From Acidobacteriota bacterium (lineage in GTDB: Bacteria > Acidobacteriota > Vicinamibacteria > Vicinamibacterales > UBA8438): DNA of 43,985 nucleotides. The translations under genes and the position numbers were made by a program. The notes under the pieces were generated by a model, which was given only the letters and a program-made list of their open reading frames with translations, was not told the origin of the DNA and ran no database searches. Position 1 is the stretch's first letter, and each line of letters opens with the position of its first letter. Shown here in pieces: positions 8,515 to 17,040 of the stretch. The stretch spans positions 1 through 43,985 of the forward strand of contig WTFV01000069.1 of the NCBI GenBank assembly GCA_011523845.1. Reading direction: 5' to 3'.

Positions 8515-10508
8515 TACTAGACAGCATCACGCTCACCGACTTCGGTTTGTACGCTGGCCGGCAGGAGATTCAACTGGCTCCTCTTGCGTCCGGCCAGCCG
8601 ATCATTCTCTTCGGCGGTCTCAACGGGGGTGGCAAAACGACGCTTCTCGACGCGCTCCAGCTAGTCTTCTTCGGTTCCCGCGCCAAGACCGCCAGCCGCG
8701 GGCGCCTCGGCTACACCGATTATCTCTCCCGCTGCATTCACGACAAGGCTCCCGATCGCCGAGCCGCGATTCAGATTGCCTTCCGTCACACGACCGATGG
8801 TGTAGAGAATCGCTACACGCTACGGCGCGCCTGGCATGAGGACCGCCGTGGTAAGTGTCGGGAGGAGTTTCATGTCCTCAAGAACGAGCGTCTGGCTAGA
8901 GCGTTGGCCGATAATTGGGTGGCTCAGGTTGACAACCTGCTGCCCTACAACATCGCCCACCTGTTCCTCTTCGACGGCGAACAGATCGAACGGTACGCGT
9001 CTCCCGATGAGGCTGGCACACTGATCGGTACGGCCATACAGAACCTCCTTGGTCTCGACCTTGTTGAACAGCTTGACAAGGACGTCCGGGTGTATGAACG
9101 CCGGAAGGCTGCTGAGCGTCTTGACGACAGCAGCCGGGCTCGGCTCGTTGAGGCTGAAGACGAGATGCGCCGGCTCCGTGAGTGCCTTGTCGCCGTCAAG
9201 CAACGACGCGCGGCGTTGCGGACGCACCAAATCGAGCCGGGTAGGCGAGAGCTCCGTGGCATAGAAGACGAATTCCGTCGGCTCGGTGGTGACCTCTTTG
9301 AGCGGCGGCAGGAGATCGAACAGGCGCGGGATGACGCTGTGGCTGCTCTGCGTGACGGCGAGGACGCTCTCCGTCGTCTTGCCGCTGGATCGCTTCCCCT
9401 GCTGATGATAGGCGGCGTGGCCGAGTCGGCCGCTGAGCGAGACCGAGAAGAACAGGACACGCAGTGTGCACTGCAGGTCGATAAATACCTCAGCGACCGT
9501 GACGACGGCATACTGCGCCACCTGCGCGCTCACGGCGTGCCAGAGTCCACGCTGGCACACCTGCGTGACCATCTCGCGGCGGATCGTGCCGGGAATCGTT
9601 CTGTCGCCGAACGCGACATCCTTCTTGACCTCTCGCCCGATGCCCGAGCCGCGCTCAATCTTTTCCGCGATTCCAAGTTCGCTGCGCTCGCCAAAGAGGC
9701 TGCTAGCCTGTTGGCGCAACATGCTCGCCTGTTGGCCAACGCCGAAGAGGCGAGGGAACTTCACGACAGCTTGCCCCAAGCCGAAACTCTTGAAGCTGTG
9801 GTTCGGCAGCGCCAAGCAGTCGCAGACGAACTCGCCCGCCGCGAGGCGGAATACACTCACGTCGGCGAAGAGGCCGAACGGATCGGGCGTGACATCGAAC
9901 GTCAGGAGAAGGTCCTCGCAGTCCTGCTCGAAACTGATGCCAAGCAGCAGGAGCGGCGGGACGACCGTGACCGGATCCTCCGGTGCTCCCGTCAGATCCG
10001 CGGGACACTCAACGCGTTCCGCCGGGAAATGGTCAAGCGTCACATCTCTCGGATTGAACGGCTGGTACTCGATAGCTATCAGCAGCTCTTGCGAAAGACC
10101 TCGTTGGTCACGAACCTCTCGATCGACCCCCAGACCTTCTCTCTTGAACTCCGCACCCAGTTGGGGTCGCCCCTGCGTGCCGAGAACCTGTCGGCGGGGG
10201 AACGACAGCTACTGGGAATCGCTCTACTCTGGGGGCTCGCGAAAGCATCTGGGCGACCGCTGCCCACCGCGATAGACACGCCGCTCGGGCGGCTCGATAC
10301 CAGTCACAGGACACATTTCGTGGAGCGCTATCTCCCATTCGCGAGCCACCAAACTCTCGTTTTCTCCACTGACGAGGAGATCGTCGGTGGTTATCTCGAA
10401 CGCCTTCGCCCTTGGATTGGGCGCACGTACCGGCTGCAATACGACGATGCCGGAGTCACCCGTATTGCCGCCGGTTACTTCGGCGTCGAGGACTCCAATG
10501 GCCATTGA
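8511..10508 (+). CDS. dndD: DndD, SMC/RecN-like ATPase
   Basis: A 665-residue ABC-type ATPase. Walker A is GGLNGGGKTT (G35-T44); the ABC signature LSAGERQLLG is near S561, and Walker B is TAIDTPLGRLD (D589). A charged, coiled-coil-rich middle (about 190-480) separates the two halves of the nucleotide-binding domain, as in SMC, Rad50 and RecN proteins. There is no obvious CxxC zinc hook at the coiled-coil centre. DndD is thought to nick or open DNA and organise the modification complex with DndC and DndE. It starts with GTG overlapping the dndC stop and overlaps dndE by 11 nt, so the operon is fully coupled. Confidence 0.94.
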   Translation: MILDSITLTDFGLYAGRQEIQLAPLASGQPIILFGGLNGGGKTTLLDALQLVFFGSRAKTASRGRLGYTDYLSRCIHDKAPDRRAAIQIAFRHTTDGVENRYTLRRAWHEDRRGKCREEFHVLKNERLARALADNWVAQVDNLLPYNIAHLFLFDGEQIERYASPDEAGTLIGTAIQNLLGLDLVEQLDKDVRVYERRKAAERLDDSSRARLVEAEDEMRRLRECLVAVKQRRAALRTHQIEPGRRELRGIEDEFRRLGGDLFERRQEIEQARDDAVAALRDGEDALRRLAAGSLPLLMIGGVAESAAERDREEQDTQCALQVDKYLSDRDDGILRHLRAHGVPESTLAHLRDHLAADRAGNRSVAERDILLDLSPDARAALNLFRDSKFAALAKEAASLLAQHARLLANAEEARELHDSLPQAETLEAVVRQRQAVADELARREAEYTHVGEEAERIGRDIERQEKVLAVLLETDAKQQERRDDRDRILRCSRQIRGTLNAFRREMVKRHISRIERLVLDSYQQLLRKTSLVTNLSIDPQTFSLELRTQLGSPLRAENLSAGERQLLGIALLWGLAKASGRPLPTAIDTPLGRLDTSHRTHFVERYLPFASHQTLVFSTDEEIVGGYLERLRPWIGRTYRLQYDDAGVTRIAAGYFGVEDSNGH

Positions 10509-10896
10509 CCACATCCATCTCTCTCAGCAGGCCAAGGACCAGCTTGTTCGCCTCAAGCGCATTACTGGCCTCACCACTTGGAACACGCTGTGCCGGTGGG
10601 CGCTGTGCAAGTCGCTTGCTGAGGCCAGCGCACCGCCATCCAAGAAGATCCCCGCGGATAGCAATATCGAGATGAGCTGGCGCGTGTTCGCTGGGGCGGA
10701 TAGTGACATCTACTTCGCCCTTCTGCAGGAGAGGTGTCTGCGGGACGGGTTACCAACCGATCCAGACACGGTCGCTGAGCAGTTCCGTTTGCACCTGCAC
10801 CGGGGCATCGCTCACCTCGCATCGAACAAGGGCATTGCCGGCATTGATGGGCTCGTTGCCCTTGCCCTTGAGCATGATCCCTGTTCTGTCAGGTGA
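10498..10896 (+). CDS. dndE: DndE, DNA-binding subunit of the phosphorothioation complex
   Basis: A 132-residue protein beginning MAIDHIHLSQQAKDQLVRLK, with TTWNTLCRWALCKSL and FRLHLHRGIAHLASN further on, all typical of DndE. DndE is a small helical protein that binds nicked double-stranded DNA and is needed for sulfur incorporation. The chosen ATG (10498) lies inside the 3' end of dndD; a longer reading upstream is only the dndD overlap. Length fits the family. Its stop marks the end of the dnd cluster: the next sequence is truncated TPR-gene debris and no dndF, dndG or dndH follows. Confidence 0.92.
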   Translation: MAIDHIHLSQQAKDQLVRLKRITGLTTWNTLCRWALCKSLAEASAPPSKKIPADSNIEMSWRVFAGADSDIYFALLQERCLRDGLPTDPDTVAEQFRLHLHRGIAHLASNKGIAGIDGLVALALEHDPCSVR

Positions 10897-10899
10897 CAG

Positions 10900-11235
10900 T
10901 GAGAACTGACCCGTATGTCCCGGTCGCACGAGGGCCAACCCGTACGCTGCCCGGAACGGCCGGTTGTCGAGTCGGATCCACTCGATCCGTCCGTCGAAGT
11001 CGGTTGGCAGGGCCACGCTGCCGATCGCGAAGGCTCTCTCGTACTCGGCTGCGGCCTCTTGCAGCTGCTCGCACTCCCGTAGCACGCTCCCCAGATGGGC
11101 GCGGGCGTCTATGTGCTCGGGCGCCGTCGCCGTCAGCTCTTTGAGGCGGCGTGCCAGCTCGACCAAGGTCATTTCGTCGAGTGCGAGCTGACGGAGCTGG
11201 ACCGCGTGCTCCAGAGCCTCCTCGCGCGGAACGAC
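10900..11235 (-). pseudogene. TPR-protein fragment
   Basis: A minus-strand reading includes LALDEMTLVELARRLKELTA, APEHIDARAHLGSVLRECE, LQEAAAEYERAFAIG and LDNRPFRAAYGLALVRP. The middle matches a tetratricopeptide helix pair, and the 'NRP-R-YGLAL' phrase is seen after TPR units in some hypothetical proteins. Both ends are cut: on the left it stops just after dndE, on the right it abuts UvrA-like sequence at about 11237. It is therefore a truncated remnant marking the right edge of the dnd block. Function of the intact protein unknown. Confidence 0.5.
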
Positions 11236-11237
11236 TA

Positions 11238-12008
11238 GGAGCCGATCCGCGACGTCGTCGCGGCGCTGGTCTCCCGGATGCGCGGGACGCTCCGGCACCT
11301 GATCGACATCGGCGTCGGCTACCTGTCGCTCAACCGGGGGGTGCCGACGCTGTCCGGCGGCGAGAGCCAGCGGGTGAAGATGGCCCGGCAACTCGACTGC
11401 GACCTCCGCGATCTCGTCTACATACTGGACGAGCCGACCGTGGGGCTCCATCCACGGGACATCGATCACCTCATCGCCATGCTCCGGCGCCTGCGCGACC
11501 ACGGCAACTCCGTGCTCGTCGTCGAGTACGACCCGGCGGTCATCCGCGCGGCGGACTGGATCGTCGACATCGGCCCCCGCGCCGGCGACGGCGGCGGCGA
11601 GCTGGTCTTCTGCGGCCGTCTCGACGACCTGCTGCGCGCCGACACCGCGACATCACGCTCCCTGAACGACCGGGTCGCCACGCCGAGCCGCAACCGCCGG
11701 ACGTTCGTCGACACGTTCCGCATCGAGAACGCGACGTCCAACAACCTGCGCAACCTCACCGTCCGGATACCGAAGGGCGTGCTCACGTGCGTCACCGGCG
11801 TGGCCGGGTCGGGCAAGAACTTGCTGGTGGCGGAGCTCGTCGACACCCTCCGGCGCCGGTAGCGAGGTGGTCGTCGTCGATCAACGCCCCGTCGGGCGTT
11901 CGTCCCGTTCCAATCCCGCCACTTACGTCGGCGTGTTCGACGCCATTCGGCGGGCGTTCGCCGCCGCCAACCGGGTGTCGCCCGCACTCTTCAGCTTCAA
12001 CGCCCAGG
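11238..12008 (+). pseudogene. UvrA-like ABC ATPase fragment
   Basis: From about 11240 the + strand encodes LRHLIDIGVGYLSLNR, TLSGGESQRVKMARQL (ABC signature), VYILDEPTVGLHPRD (Walker B) and VLVVEYDP, then a second-domain start with VTGVAGSGKN. This is the UvrA order: end of the first ATPase half, then the Walker A of the second. The usual Walker A Lys-Ser/Thr reads GKN here, a probable loss. The first reading ends at 11862; UvrA-like sequence continues in another frame (VVVVDQRPVGRSSRSNPATY, then ALFSFNAQG) until about 12008, where permease sequence begins abruptly. The gene is 5'-truncated, frameshifted and 3'-truncated. Confidence 0.8.
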
Positions 12009-12168
12009 GCGTTCTTCGCCGCGCAGTCGGCGTCGCGCGCGCTGATCGACGCGTTCACCTACCTGATCGCCGGCATCACGGCGCTCGGGTCGGTGTTCGG
12101 CGCGCTGGCCACGATGTTCACCGCCGTCAGCCGGCGTTCGGTCGAGATCGCGACCCTCCGCGCGCTCC
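12009..12168 (+). pseudogene. Inverted internal fragment of a MacB/FtsX-type permease
   Basis: This reads FFAAQSASRALIDAFTYLIAG, then ALGSVFGALATMF and SVEIATLRAL on the + strand. The same protein segment occurs in the opposite orientation in the second permease copy at about 28540-28693. There it directly follows the LIPEQE segment, which in this first copy lies on the minus strand at about 12206. The fragment is thus the next part of the minus-strand permease, flipped in place. It sits between UvrA debris and the rest of its own gene. Confidence 0.75.
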
Positions 12169-12205
12169 AGGGCACATGAGGCGGTTCGGGGTCGTGAGCG
12201 GGCTC

Positions 12206-12916
12206 CTGCTCGGGAATCAGCGTGCCGGTCAGGCGCGGATCGCCGGCCAGGCGCTGGTTCAACGCCTTCACGTCGGCGTCCGGAGCCAGCTTCACGCGGG
12301 CGACGCGGACCGTGGCGGTGCGACGGAAGACGCTCTGCGCGATAGCGCGATCCATCCATATCTCCGACTCCACCGCCGTGCCCTCGGCGACGAAGTGGCC
12401 GACGACTTCGAGCGTCGCGGTGCGCGCCTGCACCGTGTCGCCCACGTCGAGGCCGGCGTACTGCCGCGCAGCAGAAACGCGCACGATGATCTCGTTTCTT
12501 CCAGGCACGAGTGTGCGTCCACCGACGATCCGTACCTCGGGGCGCAACGCGAACGCCGCGGCGGTGACGCCGCGGCAGACGACGTCGACCGCGGTGCCGG
12601 CCCCACGCTTCGGCACGGTGAGCGTCGTGTAGACCTCCCCGCTGGTTACGTCGAAGCCGTCGTACGCCTCGAGGATCGCGAGTTCCTGAAGACCGATCCA
12701 GCCGTCCATCTCGTTGTTGCTGCCGTTCCTGAGGATCAGCCCGCGGTCGGGCTTCGCCGTCTCGGCGAGCGCCGAGCGGAAGCCGGCGGACATCGCGAGC
12801 AGGCCGAGCAGCACGGCGACCACGGCCGCCGAACCGACGACGGTCGTGCTCGAGCCGGCGCGCGAGCCGAGGTTCTCCAGATTCATGCGGGTGACGGCGG
12901 CTGTCTGCTTCAACAT
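12206..12916 (-). pseudogene. MacB/FtsX-type ABC transporter permease, N-terminal part (copy 1)
   Basis: Starts at ATG 12916 after GGGAGATC and right behind the stop of the upstream permease gene. It encodes MLKQTAAVTRMNLENLGSR, a transmembrane helix (AVVAVLLGLLAMSAG), then a periplasmic MacB-like domain with VYTTLTVPKRGAGTAVDVV and GHFVAEGTAVESEIWMDRA. The frame is open to LTGTLIPEQE, after which the expected next segment is inverted (12009-12168) and the C-terminal membrane part is missing. Such permeases extrude lipids, peptides or drugs with an ATPase partner; none is seen nearby. About 480 bp here are nearly identical to copy 2 near 28690-29165. Confidence 0.75.
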
Positions 12917-13320
12917 CTAGCTGATCTCCCTGAGGGCGCGCACGATCGACAGGCGTCTTGCGGCGATCGCCGGCGGCAAGCCGATGGCCAATCCCAGCCC
13001 TCCCGCGATCCCGAGGGCGAGGCCGGCGTCAATCCAGCTCATCCGGAAGCGGCCGACGACAGGTGCGAGCTGTGCATTCAGCGGCGACTGAAGGGCGAGC
13101 CCGATCGCGATACCGCTCACGGCGCCCATCAGGCAGAGCGCCAGCGCCTCGGCAAGCACCACGACCGCGGCGGCGCCGTCCTTGAATCCAAGGGCCTTCA
13201 TGACGGCCAGCTCCGGCACGCGCTCGCGAAACGCCAGCGCGGCGACGTTCGCCGTCAACAGGAGCATCGTGAAGTAGACGGCGGCGAGGATCAGGGTCGC
13301 GATGGATCCCGCGGATCCGG
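12917..13320 (-). pseudogene. ABC permease C-terminal FtsX domain, 5'-truncated
   Basis: Minus-strand reading with ATLILAAVYFTMLLLTANVA, RERVPELAVMKALGFKDG and LCLMGAVSGIAIGLAL, ending ARRLSIVRALREIS. This is the membrane FtsX domain of a MacB-like permease; the 'ELAVMKALGF' phrase is typical. Upstream of about 13320 the frame turns into unrelated sequence, so the N-terminal part is lost. Its stop is immediately before the ATG of the following permease (12916), so the two were a tandem permease pair in one operon. Confidence 0.7.
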
Positions 13321-13491
13321 ACGACCAGCGTCGCGACGATGTCGCGGGTCGGTTCGTCGCCGCCGCCGTTTCTCGCGCGTGGCCCGCCCTGGGGGCACAA
13401 TACGGAGCAATGGGGATCGGGGGATTGCCGAAAGATTGGCCGGGGGTCGATGACCGTCCGGAATGGAAGCGGCTCCGGGGAGGTAGGTGCA

Positions 13492-13872
13492 ATGCAGAGA
13501 ACGGCAGCCGGCAGCGTGCTGACAGGGGTTCTGGTGTTCGCATGCGCGGCCGGGGAGGAACCGGGGTCGGCCGTCGAGGTCACGCGGATAGCCACGACTC
13601 GGGAGGCCGAAGTGCGAGTATGTCTCGATATCGGGGGGAGTCACTTCCTGGAGGTCACTACCGAACCGGGGGCGGCGGCCTTGGCGCTGTTGTCGACCGA
13701 TGAAGGACAGGGCGACATCGTTTCCGAAGCCGAAGTGCGCCTCCTGGACGGAATGCCGCGGACCGTACGTTCGGAGTCGGCAGACCTGGAGGCCGGCGAA
13801 CCGTGTTACCGCCTGTCGGTGATTGCGGATGTCGGCGGGGAGACAGCCACGGCGCGCCTTGTGAGGGAATGA
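13492..13872 (+). CDS. Small secreted or lipid-anchored protein, unknown
   Basis: A 126-residue protein starting at ATG 13492 after a good GGGGAGGT site. The first 20 residues, MQRTAAGSVLTGVLVFACAA, form a signal peptide with a possible lipobox Cys (VFAC). The mature part is acidic, predicted beta-rich, and contains VCLDIGGSHFLEVTTEPG and EAGEPCYRLSVIADVGGE with two cysteines. No known family is recognised. Its stop overlaps the start of the next small gene (ATGATG at 13869), so the two are co-expressed. It looks intact, unlike its neighbours. Confidence 0.6.
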   Translation: MQRTAAGSVLTGVLVFACAAGEEPGSAVEVTRIATTREAEVRVCLDIGGSHFLEVTTEPGAAALALLSTDEGQGDIVSEAEVRLLDGMPRTVRSESADLEAGEPCYRLSVIADVGGETATARLVRE

Positions 13873-14087
13873 TGGGCGAACAGGGAAAGCGGGACTGCCT
13901 GTGCGGTTGTGGTCGCAAGACGTCGGGAGAGTTCGCCTCCGGCGGTTGTGACCAGTTCGCGCGAACGGCCGTGATCGGACTGGAGTACGGGAACACGGCT
14001 CGATTCCTGGAACGCCACGGCTACGGCCGCGGCGGACGAAACCTGCGCGACGAAGACAAGCGCCGTGGTCAATCCGGCTACGGTTAG
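13869..14087 (+). CDS. Small Cys-motif protein (CxCGCG type)
   Basis: A 72-residue protein, MMGEQGKRDCLCGCGRKTSG then EFASGGCDQF. The CxCGCG...F..G(H/C)D pattern resembles a short putative metal-binding motif found in many uncharacterised bacterial proteins, where the second part is usually GHD; here it is GCD. It overlaps the preceding secreted-protein gene by 4 nt. A perfect 24-bp palindrome follows 13 nt after the stop. Function unknown. Confidence 0.5.
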   Translation: MMGEQGKRDCLCGCGRKTSGEFASGGCDQFARTAVIGLEYGNTARFLERHGYGRGGRNLRDEDKRRGQSGYG

Positions 14088-14100
14088 TCGGAACCCGGGG

Positions 14101-14124
14101 GATCGTCCGACCGGTCGGACGATC
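14101..14124. terminator. Perfect 24-bp palindrome after the small-gene pair
   Basis: GATCGTCCGACC is followed immediately by its exact reverse complement, with no loop. It begins 13 nt after the stop at 14087. There is no U-tract, so classic intrinsic termination is doubtful; it could be a cruciform, a protein-binding site or a factor-assisted terminator. Confidence 0.4.
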
Positions 14125-14714
14125 CGGCCACGGACTTCATCGAGGCGGACGGACCCGCCCTCTTGCGCGTCAGCTTGTGCTCCAGAGCCGGCGCTGCGGG
14201 GTATCGTCACGACGCTACGGGTGGCGGGAGATCAGGCTGCCGCCCGGATGTTGCCGCGCTGGGCTCATCGGCGGCGGGAACCGACACGACTGAGCTCCTC
14301 ACGCGAGTTTCGTGACGGCCGCCGGCCACGGCGATGCTCACGTGCCGCGGTCGGCGGATGTTGTGCCTGTGGCACGTTGAAGGCAATGTCTTGCTTCTGC
14401 TGCCGCTGAGTTCGCACTACACGCGCATCAGATTCCGCAGCACCACGCCCGCGATCTCGCGGTCGCGATGCAGTAGCAAGGGTTGTCCGGCTCCGGCATG
14501 AACCACGCGAGTGCCCCCACGCCAGCTCGCTTACCGAGACCTTGAACGCGGACTTGTCGCGATCCGCATAGGCCCGTCACGAACGCTACTTGTTTCACAG
14601 AGAACGCCGCCTTCCTTGCCAGGGCCATCAGTGCCGCTTGCCGCGTTGCACTGATCGCTCCCGCGGTCGCGACGACCTCGACGAACCCGCTTCCCGCCCG
14701 CGGCGGCGGCCACG
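14125..14714. other. Stretch without a recognisable gene
   Basis: Only short overlapping readings without family resemblance are seen on either strand. It sits between the palindrome and TonB-receptor debris and is probably decayed sequence. Confidence 0.4.
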
Positions 14715-15110
14715 TGGCGCTGGCTGGCGGGCGGCGACTGGGTCGGCTACGCCAGCGGCACCTTCCAGCACGGGCGGACTCGCGTTACACGCATGTGGGC
14801 GACCAGGCGCCGGGCTTCGGTTCAGTCGACCTGACGGCGCTGTCGCCGGTGCGGTACCCCGGCACGTTCATCGGCGGCCCGCTGATGCAGAGCATGTTCC
14901 TGTCGATCCGGAACTGCCGGCCCACAACATCCTCAACACGCGGGTCGGCTTCCTTGACGGCCGCTGGGACATCGCCTTCTTCATCGACAACGCGACCCCG
15001 ACGAACGGGCGTTCCTGGCCCTCGACCAGGAGCGGGGCTGGCCCGGGTCGGCTACCTGACGAAATCAGCCGCGGAGCTTTGGCGTCAGCAAGAGTACAGA
15101 CTTCTGGAAC
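14715..15110 (+). pseudogene. TonB-dependent receptor C-terminal remnant
   Basis: Pieces in successive frames reconstruct the end of an outer-membrane receptor barrel: RYTHVGDQAPGFGSVDLTAL, then HNILNTRVGFLDGRWDIAFF, then ARVGYLT and RSFGVSKSTDFW. The phrases match the last strands of TonB-dependent receptors. Several frameshifts (near 14915, 15005 and 15060) break it, and the plug and most of the barrel are absent. It forms the left flank of the integrated element at 15159. Confidence 0.65.
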
Positions 15111-15158
15111 CCGTTGGCGCACTGCGCCAGACGGGAATTACGAACCAAGGACGGAGTC

Positions 15159-15173
15159 CGGTGCGAACGCCAC
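15159..15173 (+). repeat. Candidate attL, 15-bp direct repeat
   Basis: CGGTGCGAACGCCAC occurs here and again at 28175-28189 in the same orientation. The pair brackets the integrase, mobilization and defence genes, and the integrase start is 157 nt inside this copy. No tRNA gene is visible at either copy. Exact core limits are uncertain. Confidence 0.5.
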
Positions 15174-15180
15174 TTTCTGT

Positions 15181-15274
15181 CGTCCAGTTCCTTCCTGTCA
15201 CGTCCAACTAAGCGCAGCCTAAATTCCCTTGTAGAATAGGGTTTTCTGGACGGCAGCACCCGCGAGGCGTCCAG
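15181..15274. promoter_or_regulatory. CGTCCA motif cluster, candidate integrase arm sites
   Basis: Four copies of CGTCCA(A/G) lie between the candidate attL and int: 15181-15187, 15201-15207 (exactly 20 bp on), 15246-15252 (reverse strand) and 15268-15274. The same hexamer is arrayed near the other end of the element. Tyrosine integrases bind short arm-type repeats near att cores; this role is inferred. Confidence 0.4.
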
Positions 15275-15330
15275 CATGGGCCAGAAAAGGCCGCTCCATT
15301 CCGGTTCAGAATTGTACAGGGAATATCATA

Positions 15331-16557
15331 ATGACCGCCCCCGCCCAAAGCCCGCGGAAGACCAAACCCAGCCGCCCGCATCCCCACAACGCCCTCTCGG
15401 CCGCCTTCTGCCGCAGCGTCGCCCAACCCGGCCGATACTGTGACGGCAACGGACTCTACCTGCACGTCGAGCCGTCCGGCGCCCGCCACTGGGTGCAGCG
15501 GCTCGTCATCCACGGCAAGGGCTGCGCGCTCGGCCTCGGCAGCTTCGCCCTCGTCCCGCTGGCCGAAGCCCGCCAACGCGCGCTCGCCAACCGCCGGGTG
15601 GCCCGCTCGGGCGGCGACCCGCGCCCGGCCGCGCGCCGCGCCCCCGGGATCCCCACCTTCGACGAGGCGGCCGCCACCGTGCTCGCCATTCACGGCGCCG
15701 CGTGGAAGTCCGGCGGCCGAAACGCGAACAGCTGGCAGGCTACGCTGCGCGACTACGCCTCTCCGCGCCTGGGCCGAAAGGCCGTCGACCGCGTGACCAC
15801 CGCCGACGTGATGGCCGTGCTGCTCCCCATCTGGACCCGCAAGCACGCCACGGCGCAGAAGGTGCGCCAGCGCATCGGCACGGTCATGAAGTGGGCCATC
15901 GCCCAAGGCTACCGCGCCGACAATCCGGCGGGCGACGCGCTGACCGCGGCGCTGCCGAAACGCTCGGTCCCGGTGCGCCACCAACGCGCGCTCCCGCACG
16001 GCGAGGTCTCCGCGGCGGTTGCGGCCGTACGCGCCTCGGCGTCGTGGTCGGGGCTGAAGCTGGTCTTCGAGTTCCTGGTGCTCACCGCGGCGCGCTCGGC
16101 CGAGGCGCGGCTGGCCGCGTGGGACGAGATCGATCTGGACGCTCGGGTGTGGACACTGCCGGCGGCGCGGACCAAGGCGGGCCGGGAGCACCGGGTACCG
16201 ATGTGCAGCCGCGCGGTCGAGATCGTCGACGAGGCGCGGCGGCTCGGCGTCGAGCCGACCGGTGGCGCGGCGCCCGGGCTGGTGTTTCCGACCCAACGCG
16301 GCAAGGCGATCGCCGACGCCAGGCTGTCGGGCGTGCTGCACGAGCTGGGTATCGGGGCGGTGCCGCATGGTTTCCGTTCGTCGTTTCGGGACTGGGCATC
16401 GGAGCGGACGGACCATCCGCGGGAGGTGATCGAGGCGGCGCTGGCGCACGTGGTGCGGAACCGGACCGAGGCGGCGTATGCGCGCTCGGACCTGTTCGAG
16501 CGCCGGCGGCGGCTGATGGACGACTGGATGCACTACCTGAACGGGCGGCGGCAGTAG
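15331..16557 (+). CDS. int: Tyrosine integrase, P4/DUF4102 type
   Basis: A 408-residue site-specific recombinase. The N-terminal part (FCRSVAQPGRYCDGNGLYLH to LGLGSFALVPLAEARQRAL) is the DUF4102 arm-binding domain of P4-like integrases. A SAM-like core domain follows (about 105-190), then the catalytic domain. The full set is visible: R255 in TAARSAEAR, H346 and R349 in PHGFRSSFRDW, H373 in ALAHVV, and Y383 in EAAYARSD. Length is normal, so it is probably active. It is the first gene inside the left repeat and points inward, as in genomic islands. It should catalyse integration and excision of the 15.2-28.2 kb element. The start has an AGGGAA 10 nt upstream. Confidence 0.93.
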   Translation: MTAPAQSPRKTKPSRPHPHNALSAAFCRSVAQPGRYCDGNGLYLHVEPSGARHWVQRLVIHGKGCALGLGSFALVPLAEARQRALANRRVARSGGDPRPAARRAPGIPTFDEAAATVLAIHGAAWKSGGRNANSWQATLRDYASPRLGRKAVDRVTTADVMAVLLPIWTRKHATAQKVRQRIGTVMKWAIAQGYRADNPAGDALTAALPKRSVPVRHQRALPHGEVSAAVAAVRASASWSGLKLVFEFLVLTAARSAEARLAAWDEIDLDARVWTLPAARTKAGREHRVPMCSRAVEIVDEARRLGVEPTGGAAPGLVFPTQRGKAIADARLSGVLHELGIGAVPHGFRSSFRDWASERTDHPREVIEAALAHVVRNRTEAAYARSDLFERRRRLMDDWMHYLNGRRQ

Positions 16558-17040
16558 CCGACGGCGTGGTCACCGGGCTGACGTGTCCGCACACGGACCC
16601 GGACACGGCGCGTCCCCGAAACCTCCCGATCGCGAATTACCGAACCCGTGGGACCGCCGCAGGAATCCGTCAAGTCCATCATATCCAATGGGTTAGACCC
16701 ACCGGCATCTCGATGTTCCCCCGTCTGTACCCCTCAATGTAGTCTGGACCGCGCAGCACGTCGGAAATCGGCGGAAGACCAAAACAGAAGCGTCCCCTCT
16801 CCTCCTCCTTCTCGGCCGGCCCGGCGGGTCGCACCCCGGGATGCGTTCCGCGTGCCCACATCACCGATCACCGGTCACCGGATTCTTCAACGAGTTCACA
16901 CTCGGCCTCCGCGACGCACCATGATGCCGTCCGCGACTCCGCGACTTTGCGGGCTTGCGTGGACCCAGACGGTAGGCTATGGTGCGGGTTTCGCTGTGCA
17001 TGGACGCTTTCCTCGGCACCCGCCACCGTAGCCCGACCTG
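16558..17040. other. Intergenic stretch after int
   Basis: No convincing coding reading, RNA gene or strong hairpin was seen. It may hold the promoter of the gene starting at 17041. Confidence 0.4.

Noticed and set aside
8820..10043. 407-aa minus-strand open reading inside dndD
   Set aside because: Exactly antisense to dndD, which has complete ATPase motifs.
717..10897. 11-mer TCAGGTGACAG near 718 and again at 10887 as possible ends of the Dnd block
   Set aside because: Too short to be significant over this distance, and the left copy lies well inside the phosphotransferase debris rather than at the block edge.
11867..13453. 528-aa + strand open reading
   Set aside because: Its first part is frameshifted UvrA sequence; the rest is antisense to the permease genes, with the Gly/Arg/Asp-rich look of a shadow.
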